From contig NZ_LT635845.1 in assembly GCF_900128485.1 (NCBI RefSeq), positions 1 through 53,682 of the forward strand: a stretch of 53,682 nt of DNA, read 5' to 3'. Positions 12,782 through 20,475 of this stretch are shown here, piece after piece. The position numbers were made by a program, and so were the translations under genes. The notes beneath the pieces were generated by a model. It was not told where the DNA came from and did no database searches. It worked only from the letters and a program-made list of their open reading frames with translations. Every line of letters starts with the position of its first letter. The stretch's first letter is position 1. The DNA comes from Duodenibacillus massiliensis (GTDB taxonomy: Bacteria > Pseudomonadota > Gammaproteobacteria > Burkholderiales > Burkholderiaceae_F).

Positions 12782-15019
12782 ATGGCTGTTTTTTCTACTT
12801 TCAGGCTCCTTGCTGCCGGTATTGCCGCTGCTGCCGCTCTGACTTCACACGTCCTGCCGGCGCGGGAACTTCTCACGCCCGCCGTAGCCGCTTACGATGA
12901 GCTTGCGCCGGATCTCACTGAGCCTGAAGACACCACGCTTTCCGAGGGTGCGGTCACGATTCCGGTTCCTCTGCCTGAAGAAGGTTCCGTCACAATCTCG
13001 CAGGCAGCGCCAAATACGCCGCCCGCAGCTCACACCCCGGCAGTTGCTCCCGTGACGCCCGCGCAGGCGGCCGCATCCGTCAAAATCCCATCCGGGCCGC
13101 TTGTAACAGACTCCCTTTTTACGGATGCCTACCGGGCCTACCGTAAAGGAAATCTTGACGAACTTCTCAGACTGCAGCCGCAGCTCACAGGCCACCCGCT
13201 TGCCTCCTACGTTGATCTTTGGGTGCTGCTTTTAAATGCACAGGCAAACCCGAAGGATCAGGAAACCGTCCGGCAACTTGACCGCTTTATCTCCACCCGC
13301 CAAAACGATTATGTTGCGGAACGCGCCCGTGCCGACTGGGCACGGATTGCCGCCAAAAACGACGATGCCCGGCTTTTTTACCGCCTCTACAAAAAACTGG
13401 AATGGAACCGTGAAGAGCCGGATCTTGTCTGCAGCAAGGCCCGTTTTGACCTGAAGACCGGCGACAGAAAAAAGACCGCGGCACTTGCCGCCGCCCGTAC
13501 GACGCTCCGGGACACGCCGCTTGCGGCTGACCCCGCCTGTGTGCGCCTTCGGAACGACTATCTGGCGCTGCGCCCCAAAGATGCCTGGCCTCAGCTTCTG
13601 GTCCTTTTACAGCAAAAACGCTTTCAGCCCGCGCGTGACATCATTGCCCGCTACAGCCGGCAGCTTCCTGCCGCCCGCGGCACACTGCTTGCCGTTCTGA
13701 ATAACCCGTCCAAGTGGTACCGGAACAATAAAAACCGGCTCGCGCGCCAAAAGGCCGCGGTTTTGCTGTTTGCCGGACTGCGTCTGGCAGGGACTGATCC
13801 TGAAGCGGCAGCCCGCATTGCCTCAACCGCTCAGAAAAAACTTTCGCAGTCCCGGGCTGCGCTTTTGTGGAGCCGCGTTGCCTATGAATCCGCCCTGGAT
13901 CTGGAAGACAACGCACCGCGCTGGTACAGAAAAGCCGGCCGCAAACCGGGCAGTGCCCCCGATACGGTCGGCCAAAGCAATATTCTGCTCTGGCAGGCGC
14001 GTACCGCTTTACGTACCGGCAACTGGCACAGCGTCAGAAGGGCTGTTGAAGAGCTGCCCGCGTCAATCCGAAACACCAATGACTGGCTCTACTGGAAGGC
14101 TCGTGCTCTGGAAAAAACAGGGCAGCCGCGCACGGCACGGTCTCTGATGCAGAAAGTGAGCCGCACCAACGGCTTTTACGGACTTCTTGCCCGGGATGCG
14201 CTCAAAAAGAGCTATTACGACGCCCATGATGCCGGAACTCCGGTTCCTGCCGATGCAGCGGTCTTTGGGCGCTTTGCTTCCGATCCTTCCGTTCTTCGTG
14301 CGCTGCGCTTTTATGAGCTCGGTCTCACCATGGAAGGCAACCGCGAATGGAACTGGGCTTTAAGAAAAATGGACAAGGCCGAGCGGCTACTCTTTGCCGG
14401 ATTTGCCGAGTCCCTTGCACTGACACACCGTCAGATCAACACCTCGGAGAGCACCCGCACTTTTGTTTTTGAACAGCAGTACCCGCGGCCGCACCGGGAA
14501 GAAATCGAATCAGCTGCCCGCAATGCAGGTCTTGAACCCGAATGGATTTTCGGCCTGATCCGGCAGGAATCCCGCTTTCTGCGCGTGGCCGAAAGCACCG
14601 TCGGCGCGCGGGGGCTGATGCAGGTGATGCCGAGAACCGCCCGCTGGGTTGCCAGGCAAAAAGCCCTGCAGAATTTTGAAGACGGCAAACTCACCGATCT
14701 TGCCACCAATCTCACCATCGGCTGCGAATACCTCAGACTGGTTGCCGATGCTTTCTCCGGCAGCAAGCCCCTTGCCACGGCGGCCTACAACGCCGGTCCT
14801 TCGCGGGCCGTAAGCTGGAGAGCAAAACTCGATCATCGGACGGAAGGGGCTGTTTTTGTCGAAACCATTCCGTTTAATGAGACCAGAAACTATGTCAAAC
14901 TGGTTCTGGCCAATACGATGCACTACGCGTTTTATTACAAAAAAAGCAACAAAACGACACTGTCGGACATGCTCGGAGACATTGATCCGAAAGCGGAACA
15001 ACCCGTCTTTCTGCCGTAA
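12782..15019 (+). CDS. Soluble lytic murein transglycosylase, Slt70-like
   Basis: A 745-residue periplasmic enzyme that cleaves the MurNAc-GlcNAc bond of peptidoglycan to 1,6-anhydro products. The ATG at 12782 begins a typical signal peptide (hydrophobic LLAAGIAAAAAL, cleavage near LPARE). After a Pro/Ala-rich linker comes a long alpha-helical superhelix region (about residues 110-570). The C-terminal catalytic domain has the general acid Glu in FGLIRQESRF, followed by GARGLMQVMPRTA and the AYNAGPSRA motif. The length is slightly above E. coli Slt (645). The IS-like element at 15053 follows only 34 bases after the stop. Confidence 0.94.
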   Translation: MAVFSTFRLLAAGIAAAAALTSHVLPARELLTPAVAAYDELAPDLTEPEDTTLSEGAVTIPVPLPEEGSVTISQAAPNTPPAAHTPAVAPVTPAQAAASVKIPSGPLVTDSLFTDAYRAYRKGNLDELLRLQPQLTGHPLASYVDLWVLLLNAQANPKDQETVRQLDRFISTRQNDYVAERARADWARIAAKNDDARLFYRLYKKLEWNREEPDLVCSKARFDLKTGDRKKTAALAAARTTLRDTPLAADPACVRLRNDYLALRPKDAWPQLLVLLQQKRFQPARDIIARYSRQLPAARGTLLAVLNNPSKWYRNNKNRLARQKAAVLLFAGLRLAGTDPEAAARIASTAQKKLSQSRAALLWSRVAYESALDLEDNAPRWYRKAGRKPGSAPDTVGQSNILLWQARTALRTGNWHSVRRAVEELPASIRNTNDWLYWKARALEKTGQPRTARSLMQKVSRTNGFYGLLARDALKKSYYDAHDAGTPVPADAAVFGRFASDPSVLRALRFYELGLTMEGNREWNWALRKMDKAERLLFAGFAESLALTHRQINTSESTRTFVFEQQYPRPHREEIESAARNAGLEPEWIFGLIRQESRFLRVAESTVGARGLMQVMPRTARWVARQKALQNFEDGKLTDLATNLTIGCEYLRLVADAFSGSKPLATAAYNAGPSRAVSWRAKLDHRTEGAVFVETIPFNETRNYVKLVLANTMHYAFYYKKSNKTTLSDMLGDIDPKAEQPVFLP

Positions 15020-15052
15020 CGACAGATTTCTCACAGTATTTTCCGCAGGAAG

Positions 15053-15072
15053 CCCGGGGCTTGAGCCCCGGG
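15053..15072. repeat. Left-end hairpin of the IS200/IS605-like element
   Basis: A perfect 8-base stem with a TTGA tetraloop. Its design parallels the right-end hairpin (8-base stem, TTCA loop), as expected for structures recognised as single strands by Y1 transposases. Confidence 0.75.
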
Positions 15073-15100
15073 AGGAATGCGGGCTTTCGAAATTTTTTAA

Positions 15101-15520
15101 TGGAGAAGAACTCATACAAAGCATTTCAGAGAGCCGGATACGGCAAGAGTTTGGGCAAAAGCGGTATTGCAGGATTGATAACCCGGATGACAAGTAAGGC
15201 TGAAAGCGCCGGCTGTTGTGTGGTGAAAGTCAGTCCCCGCAAAACTGCGCCCGAGTCAGCACGATCCCGAAACGGGAACGTACCGGAAGAAAGCTCTTTG
15301 GGAGAGAAGTCATCAGTTGGGAGATACGGACTGGTACATGGACCGCGACCTTGCGGCCGCCATGAACCTGTATTTTGCGGATCCCGCCACTGACAGCTAC
15401 GATCTGAAGGCTGAGCAATCAGCGCTTGCGAGGCTCAAACAAGTCTCAGGGAACGCCGGATCGATAGTGCAGTACAAACCAGCGAATCGGCAAGACGAAG
15501 CAGTCCTTCGCCGGAACCGA
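15101..15520. repeat. Copy 1 of a near-identical 0.4-kb repeat (tnpB 3' part)
   Basis: Aligned by eye with 53290-53682. I count five base substitutions and one 27-base segment (within 15180-15215) that is absent from the second copy. The missing piece lies between two CCGG tetranucleotides, consistent with a slippage deletion. The right copy is cut by the window edge, so the true repeat is longer. Confidence 0.9.
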
Positions 15521-15654
15521 CGGATCGAGCTGATGAAGCCCGTACCCGTAGAACGGTTGCGTTTTAAATGTTCCTGTGGTGCAGGGGACGCCCGGGCAGA
15601 CAAGGCCTCAAAAACCTTTGCTGCTACGGGAAAGCCTGCACTGTGTCAGGAAAC

Positions 15655-15674
15655 CCCGCGCTTTCAAGCGCGGG
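15655..15674. repeat. Right-end hairpin of the IS200/IS605-like element
   Basis: CCCGCGCT-TTCA-AGCGCGGG. It ends 36 bases before the cysK start codon, so any transcript entering cysK from upstream carries this hairpin in its leader. Confidence 0.8.
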
Positions 15675-15710
15675 TTGTTTAGAGGGACTAAAAAAAGGGA
15701 GGCATTAAAA

Positions 15711-16637
15711 ATGCGCGTTTTCAACAACATCACCGGTCTGATCGGACACACGCCGCTTGTGGAAATCAACCGCTTCACCGAAAAACTCGGTCTAAAGGCA
15801 CGAATTCTCGTCAAGCTCGAACTCTTTAACCCTGCCGGCAGCGTCAAGGACCGTATTGCGCTTTCGATGATCGAAGATGCCGAGAAAAAAGGACTTCTCA
15901 AACCCGGCAGCGTCATCATTGAACCCACAAGCGGCAACACCGGCATCGGTCTGGCAAGCATTGCCGCGAGCAAAGGTTACCGTGCCGTTTTTACGATGCC
16001 TGAAACCATGAGCGCGGAACGTCGCAAACTGCTGCAGGCCTACGGCGCTGAAATCGTTCTCACCGAAGGTGCCAAGGGCATGAAAGGCGCCATTGCCAAG
16101 GCGGAAGAGCTGGCGCGTCAGACCCCGGGGAGCTTTATTCCGGGCCAGTTCGTCAACCCCGCCAACCCCGAAGCGCACGTGCGCGCAACAGGCCCCGAAA
16201 TCTGGGACGACACCGACGGTAAAGTCGACATCTTTGTGGCCGGTGTCGGTACCGGCGGCACCGTGACCGGCACGGGCCGCTATCTGAAGTCCAAAAATCC
16301 GGCCGTCCGCGTGGTGGCTGTTGAACCGGCCGCCTCACCCGTGCTCACGCAGGGCAAGGCCGGCCCGCACGCCATTCAGGGGATCGGCGCCGGGTTCGTG
16401 CCGGAAGTGCTTGACACCAAGATCTACGATGAGGTGATTGACGTCACCAACGAAGACGCTCTTGCCACCGGCCGGGAAATCGCGCGCAAGGAAGGCTTCC
16501 TTGTGGGTATCAGCTCCGGCGCTGCGCTTTTTGCCGCCGTTGAGCTCGCACGCCGCCCTGAAAATGCCGGCAAACTCATTGTGGCCCTGCTGCCCGATAA
16601 CGGTGACCGTTATCTTTCCACGAAACTCTTTGAGTAA
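15711..16637 (+). CDS. cysK: Cysteine synthase A (O-acetylserine sulfhydrylase)
   Basis: A 308-residue PLP enzyme that makes cysteine from O-acetylserine and sulfide. PLP binds Lys46 in NPAGSVKDR. The substrate loop TSGNTGIG and the phosphate-binding GTGGTVTG are intact, and the length is standard. The ATG at 15711 has a strong GGGAGG eight bases upstream; in-frame codons further upstream belong to the mobile-element remnant. No promoter was recognised between the element's right hairpin and the gene, so expression may start inside or upstream of the element, or come from slt read-through. Confidence 0.95.
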   Translation: MRVFNNITGLIGHTPLVEINRFTEKLGLKARILVKLELFNPAGSVKDRIALSMIEDAEKKGLLKPGSVIIEPTSGNTGIGLASIAASKGYRAVFTMPETMSAERRKLLQAYGAEIVLTEGAKGMKGAIAKAEELARQTPGSFIPGQFVNPANPEAHVRATGPEIWDDTDGKVDIFVAGVGTGGTVTGTGRYLKSKNPAVRVVAVEPAASPVLTQGKAGPHAIQGIGAGFVPEVLDTKIYDEVIDVTNEDALATGREIARKEGFLVGISSGAALFAAVELARRPENAGKLIVALLPDNGDRYLSTKLFE

Positions 16638-16654
16638 TCAGTGACGCAAACCGC

Positions 16655-16692
16655 TTTGTCTGCGCCGCGCTTTCACAGACGGAGCAGACAAA
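16655..16692. repeat. Inverted repeat after cysK
   Basis: TTTGTCTGC (16655-16663) pairs with GCAGACAAA (16684-16692) in the 197-base gap before the acyl-CoA ligase. No T-run follows on either strand. It may stabilise the cysK 3' end or form a weak terminator. The promoter of the next gene should lie in 16700-16830 but was not identified confidently. Confidence 0.45.
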
Positions 16693-16834
16693 ACCAAGGG
16701 TTATCACCTAATTTTCATGTGCTCTGCAATGCTGATTTACGGGTAACTTATAAGGATCATCGGAAATTGCGCCCGAAGCCGCGCAGCTTTTTTGTCTGTG
16801 CCGGTTTCGCTCACTGTTCATCGAAAGTTCGTAA

Positions 16835-18685
16835 ATGACCAATTCTGTAAATTCTGACGCACGCCTGGAACAACTGAAGAAATGCAGCACGCTGAGTGAA
16901 TTCGTGCCGTTGCGGGCTAAAACCCATCCGGACATGATCGCCCTGCGGCAGTACGACCGCGCAAAAAGCGCCTGGACTGAAGTGAGCTACAAAGAACTCC
17001 AGGACCGCATTACGGCATGGCGCAGAAGTTTTTCATCCCTTGAACTGAACAGAGGCGCGCGCGTTGCCATCCTTCTGAATAATTCAGTCGATGCGGTTTT
17101 ATCCGACCAGGCCGTGATGGCCGATGCGCTCATCCCCGTGCCGCTGCACGCAATTGATACGCCTGCGTCGTCAGCCTACATCATCGCCGACAGCGGTGCC
17201 TCCTGCTTTGTCACCAACAAGCTCGAGCGCTGGAATCTGATCAAATCCGCCGGCATTGAAATGCCCGGGCTCAAATTCGTGGTGCTCACGGAAGAGACGC
17301 TGGAACCCCGCAGCATTGACGGCGTTGAAATCTCCGGCCTTGCCGCCTGGCTCAAACGCGGTGAGTCCGTCAGAGACCTTCCCCGGTCGCCGCAAGCCGA
17401 AGAGCTTGCAGCCATTGTCTACACCTCCGGCACCACGGGCAAACCCAAGGGCGTGATGCTGACGCATCACAACATTGTGACCAACGTCATTGCCACACTT
17501 GATCACATCAAGCCGATGCCTCCGGCCGGATTCAAGTTTCTTTCTTTCCTGCCGCTGTCACACACGTTTGAAAGAACCTGCGGTTATTACCTTGCGCTCG
17601 GCATGGCCTGTACGGTGACCTACAACCGTTCGATCATGCTTTTAAGCGAAGATCTCAAGATCGTTAAGCCCGATGTACTGATCTCCGTACCCCGCATTTA
17701 CGAACGCATCTATGCCCGCATCAACGACAAGCTTTCGAAAGCGCCCTCCTATGCGCGCTGGCTTTTCAACACCGCTGTTGCCGTAGGCTGGCGCCGCTTC
17801 TGCCGTGCCAACAAAATGAAGCCCGAGGCAAGCGCCTGGTCATTTCTTGACCCGGTGACCGGTCCTCTTCTGGACAAACTGGTTTCAGCAAAAATCCGCG
17901 AACAGTTCGGCGGCAACCTCAAAATTGCCATCTCCGGCGGTGCGGCCATCAGCCACAAAGTTGCCCGGACATTCTGCGCGCTGGGTCTTGCGCCGATTCA
18001 AGGCTACGGGATGACTGAAGCCTCCCCCATCATTGCAGGCAACAGCCTGACACTTAACCAGCCCGATACGGTGGGCATTCCCATCGGGACGGAAATCCGC
18101 CTTGCCGAGCAGACCCGTGAAATTCAGGTCCGGGGACCTTCCGTCATGAAGGGTTACTGGAACCGCCCGGAAGACACGGCCCGCACCTTTACCGAGGACG
18201 GGTGGCTCAAGACCGGCGATATCGGTGAGTACAACGAGACGGGATTGCTCCGTATCCGCGGCCGCATCAAGGAAATCATCGTCACCAGTACCGGCGAAAA
18301 GATTCCTCCTGTGGATCTGGAACTTGCGATTGAAACGGATCCGATTTTTGCTCAGACCTATGTGGTGGGTGATGACCGGCCGTTTATCAGCCTTGTGACG
18401 GTTCTTAACCCCGACGAGTGGAAGAAACTCGCGGCAACTCTGAACCTCAATCCCGAGGATCCGGAATCCCTGAAAACAACGGCTGTGCGAAACGCACTGC
18501 TGCGCCGCGCAAAAGCCGCCGCAAGTGACTTCCCGCACTATGCTCTGCCGCGAAACGTCACGGCTGAGCTTGAGCCCTGGACCATTGAAAACGGGCTGCT
18601 TACGCCGACTCTGAAATTAAAGCGCGCACCGCTTCACAAGAAGTTTGCCGAACAGATTGAAGCGATGTACGCATCCCACAAATAA
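16835..18685 (+). CDS. AMP-dependent long-chain fatty-acid-CoA ligase (FAA1-type)
   Basis: A 616-residue adenylate-forming enzyme that activates fatty acids with ATP and CoA. The P-loop-like motif YTSGTTGKPKGVMLTHHN lies near residue 200. The adenine/substrate region GYGMTEASP and the hinge motif WLKTGDIGEYNETGLLRIRGRIKE follow, then the C-terminal lysine-containing TSTGEKIPP. The C-terminal layout (FAQTYVVGDDRPFISLVTVL) resembles the FAA1/LACS group rather than classical FadD. There is no signal peptide or clear membrane segment. It is a single gene with its own terminator at 18730. The substrate chain length cannot be read from the sequence. Confidence 0.93.
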   Translation: MTNSVNSDARLEQLKKCSTLSEFVPLRAKTHPDMIALRQYDRAKSAWTEVSYKELQDRITAWRRSFSSLELNRGARVAILLNNSVDAVLSDQAVMADALIPVPLHAIDTPASSAYIIADSGASCFVTNKLERWNLIKSAGIEMPGLKFVVLTEETLEPRSIDGVEISGLAAWLKRGESVRDLPRSPQAEELAAIVYTSGTTGKPKGVMLTHHNIVTNVIATLDHIKPMPPAGFKFLSFLPLSHTFERTCGYYLALGMACTVTYNRSIMLLSEDLKIVKPDVLISVPRIYERIYARINDKLSKAPSYARWLFNTAVAVGWRRFCRANKMKPEASAWSFLDPVTGPLLDKLVSAKIREQFGGNLKIAISGGAAISHKVARTFCALGLAPIQGYGMTEASPIIAGNSLTLNQPDTVGIPIGTEIRLAEQTREIQVRGPSVMKGYWNRPEDTARTFTEDGWLKTGDIGEYNETGLLRIRGRIKEIIVTSTGEKIPPVDLELAIETDPIFAQTYVVGDDRPFISLVTVLNPDEWKKLAATLNLNPEDPESLKTTAVRNALLRRAKAAASDFPHYALPRNVTAELEPWTIENGLLTPTLKLKRAPLHKKFAEQIEAMYASHK

Positions 18686-18729
18686 TCAGGCAGGCTTAAC
18701 AAAATCCGCTGTACCGAAAGACTCAAATA

Positions 18730-18763
18730 AGGGTGCCTCATTACAATGGCACCCTCGTTTTTT
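18730..18763 (+). terminator. Intrinsic terminator after the acyl-CoA ligase
   Basis: The stem GGGTGCC (18731-18737) pairs with GGCACCC (18748-18754), with a 10-base loop, followed by TCG and six T residues. It isolates the ligase from the downstream radical SAM gene. Confidence 0.85.
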
Positions 18764-18838
18764 CCGTAATGTCCGGACTGTAACCGCAGACCCGGCACTT
18801 TTCCGGACCACTGACCGTTGCTTTTTTAATTCAGAACC

Positions 18839-20149
18839 ATGACAGAGAGCACTTACCGCCCCGTCGGCAAACTGATGCCTGACTGGATGATCAACTGTAC
18901 TGAACGCATCATGCAGTACTACATTGACCGCTATCTCAACTGTGACCCTGTCATTCTGGACCGGCCGCCTGCTCCGCAGGAGGGACACCAGTATCTGCTC
19001 TACGCGCACATTCCGTTCTGTAAGACGCTGTGCACCTACTGCACCTTCCACCGCTTCCTTTTCAAGGAACCCAAGGCCCGTGAATACTTTGTGAATCTGC
19101 GCAAAGAGATGGACTACGTGAAAGCCCTGGGCTACGACTTTCAGAGCATGTATATCGGCGGCGGCACGACAACGATCATTGAAGACGAGCTCATCAAAAC
19201 AATTGAGCACGCCCGCACGCTTTTCCCGGGAATCAAAGAAATTTCCTGCGAAACAGACCCGGCGCAGATTGCCACGCCCACTTTCCGGCGGCTTAAAGGC
19301 TATGTGGACCGCATGAGTATCGGGGTGCAGAGTTTTGACGACTCGATCCTCAAGCTCACGGACCGCTACGACAAGTTCGGTTCGGGCGCACAGATTTACG
19401 AGCGCCTCGGCGAAGCCCTGGAACTGTTTCCGACCACCAACGTCGACATGATGTTCGGTTTCCGCGGTCAGAGCCTGGAGATGCTGCAGCGTGACATGGA
19501 TCTGCTCGTCAAACTCAATCCCCGCCAGATCACAACGTACCCGCTGATGGTGACCTCTCAGACCCGAAAGAGCGTCAAAGGCACCATCGCCGCGCCCGGC
19601 AACGAACTTGCCGAACAGTACCGCATCATCATGAATACGCTCGGGGGCAACTACCGGCAGCTCACGAGTTGGACCTTCGGCCGCACCCACGACGAGGGCT
19701 TTGATGAGTACGTGGTGGATCACGATGAGTATCTCGGCGTCGGCTCCGGCGCCTTTTCCTTCCTCGGCTCCAACCTCTACGTAAACACCTTCAGTCTGCG
19801 CCGCTACGGGGAGCGCATTGCCAAGGGGCAGACCGGAGTGGAGCGTCAGCGCTACTTCAACAAGCACGCCGTTTTACAGTACCGCCTGATGCTCGGCATC
19901 TTCTCGGCACGTCTGTCACGGCGTTACTTCCGGGAAGTGCACGGCGTCAACCTCGACCGGACGCTCTTTAAGGAAATGGCAGGCCTTAAACTGATCGGCG
20001 CCATTAAGGACGACCCCAACGACCCCGACAACATCATCGTGACCGAGCGCGGCAAATTCCTGGGTCTGGTGATGATGAAGGCGTTTTACTCCGGCATGGA
20101 CAACGTCCGCGCTGAACTGAGAAAACCGCTCAAGGAAATCGACATGTAA
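18839..20149 (+). CDS. HemN/HemW-family radical SAM protein (coproporphyrinogen III oxidase-like)
   Basis: A 436-residue radical SAM enzyme. The [4Fe-4S] ligands are CKTLCTYC (CX3CX2C) in the HIPFC context typical of the HemN superfamily, followed by the SAM-binding MYIGGGTTT and the SIGVQSFDD segment. The cysteine two positions after the cluster that is found in true HemN (CXC) is Thr-Phe here, and the HNXXYW motif of the haem chaperone HemW is not seen. It may therefore be neither. It sits between two strong terminators, upstream of the hydrogenase genes, but is not co-transcribed with them. The specific reaction is unassigned; a tetrapyrrole role is only a family-level inference. Confidence 0.85.
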   Translation: MTESTYRPVGKLMPDWMINCTERIMQYYIDRYLNCDPVILDRPPAPQEGHQYLLYAHIPFCKTLCTYCTFHRFLFKEPKAREYFVNLRKEMDYVKALGYDFQSMYIGGGTTTIIEDELIKTIEHARTLFPGIKEISCETDPAQIATPTFRRLKGYVDRMSIGVQSFDDSILKLTDRYDKFGSGAQIYERLGEALELFPTTNVDMMFGFRGQSLEMLQRDMDLLVKLNPRQITTYPLMVTSQTRKSVKGTIAAPGNELAEQYRIIMNTLGGNYRQLTSWTFGRTHDEGFDEYVVDHDEYLGVGSGAFSFLGSNLYVNTFSLRRYGERIAKGQTGVERQRYFNKHAVLQYRLMLGIFSARLSRRYFREVHGVNLDRTLFKEMAGLKLIGAIKDDPNDPDNIIVTERGKFLGLVMMKAFYSGMDNVRAELRKPLKEIDM

Positions 20150-20182
20150 GGCTGACGGGAAATCCCGTCAAATTGTCAGCAC

Positions 20183-20236
20183 ACAGGGGCTTTTTTGACA
20201 GAAGGCAACTTTTTGTCAAAAAGGCCCCTGTTTTTT
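20183..20236 (+). terminator. Long intrinsic terminator after the radical SAM gene
   Basis: A long stem (ACAGGGGC then TTTTTTGACA, 20183-20200, pairing with TGTCAAAAAGGCCCCTGT, 20214-20231) is followed by six T residues. A small extra hairpin, GACGGG/CCCGTC, lies just upstream around 20154-20170. Termination here should be efficient. Confidence 0.9.
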
Positions 20237-20475
20237 CCGTGCATTTTCACCCGAGTACCTCCGAGTACTCCTTTAGAACTAGCAACAAGTACCTGCATTA
20301 CCTTAAAATTACCTTGCGTTTAAAAGGAAATATATCCTGCTGATAGAGAATTGAATGCAGCTGTGCCCAGGTACGGAGCGTGGGGCACGGCTGATTTTGT
20401 TCCTTGAACTCAGATAAAGCACACGCAATTTTTGCTTTCGAGCAAGACCCAAAAGTAATCAGGAGACCCGTCAAA
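20237..20475 (+). promoter_or_regulatory. hydA upstream and structured leader region
   Basis: These 239 bases must contain the hydrogenase promoter. Structures seen are: an inverted repeat GAGTAC-N6-GTACTC (20253-20270), a possible operator; a 10-base stem AGCTGTGCCC/GGGCACGGCT (20359-20368 with 20383-20392) followed by ATTTTG; and a small TTGCT-TTCG-AGCAA hairpin (20432-20445). An AGGAG ribosome site (20461-20465) ends the leader. No perfect FNR box (TTGAT-N4-ATCAA) was found. Promoter boxes are uncertain. Confidence 0.5.

Larger units (their letters stand above)
15040..15682 (+). mobile_element. Decayed, non-autonomous IS200/IS605-like element
   Basis: About 640 bases between slt and cysK are bounded by two subterminal hairpins of the IS200/IS605 type. 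The left is CCCGGGGC-TTGA-GCCCCGGG (15053-15072) and the right is CCCGCGCT-TTCA-AGCGCGGG (15655-15674). Between them lies only the 3' part of a tnpB gene; no tnpA (Y1 transposase) and no tnpB N-terminus are present. Such an element could move only with enzymes supplied in trans. The outer ends were not defined, because these elements leave no terminal repeats or target duplication. Bases 15101-15520 match 53290-53682 closely. Confidence 0.75.
15101..15682 (+). pseudogene. tnpB: TnpB (OrfB) C-terminal remnant, frameshifted
   Basis: The first frame (15101 to about 15245) reads VEKNSYKAFQRAGYGKSLGKS-like sequence, including the RuvC-II Glu region, and MTSKAESAG. Near 15243 the homologous reading moves by one base into a second frame (PSQHDPETGTYRKKALWER, then YMDRDLAAAMNL, the RuvC-III region), which stays open to the TAG at 15680. 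That frame runs through the right-end hairpin. The N-terminal half, with the first RuvC Asp, is missing, so no active nuclease can be made. The zinc-ribbon Cys pairs usual before RuvC-III are also not evident. The same frameshift occurs in the copy at 53290. Confidence 0.8.

Noticed and set aside
15317-15682. A functional small gene in the second frame of the tnpB remnant
   Set aside because: It reads as the C-terminal RuvC-III region of TnpB with its upstream part in another frame; it has no ribosome site and no independent family.
18839-20149. HydE or HydG maturase identity for the radical SAM gene near the hydrogenase
   Set aside because: The HIPFC context and overall layout belong to the HemN superfamily, not to HydE/HydG.
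20237-20475. FNR-type site upstream of hydA
   Set aside because: Only half-matches to TTGAT-N4-ATCAA are present (around 20341-20354); not enough to call a site.
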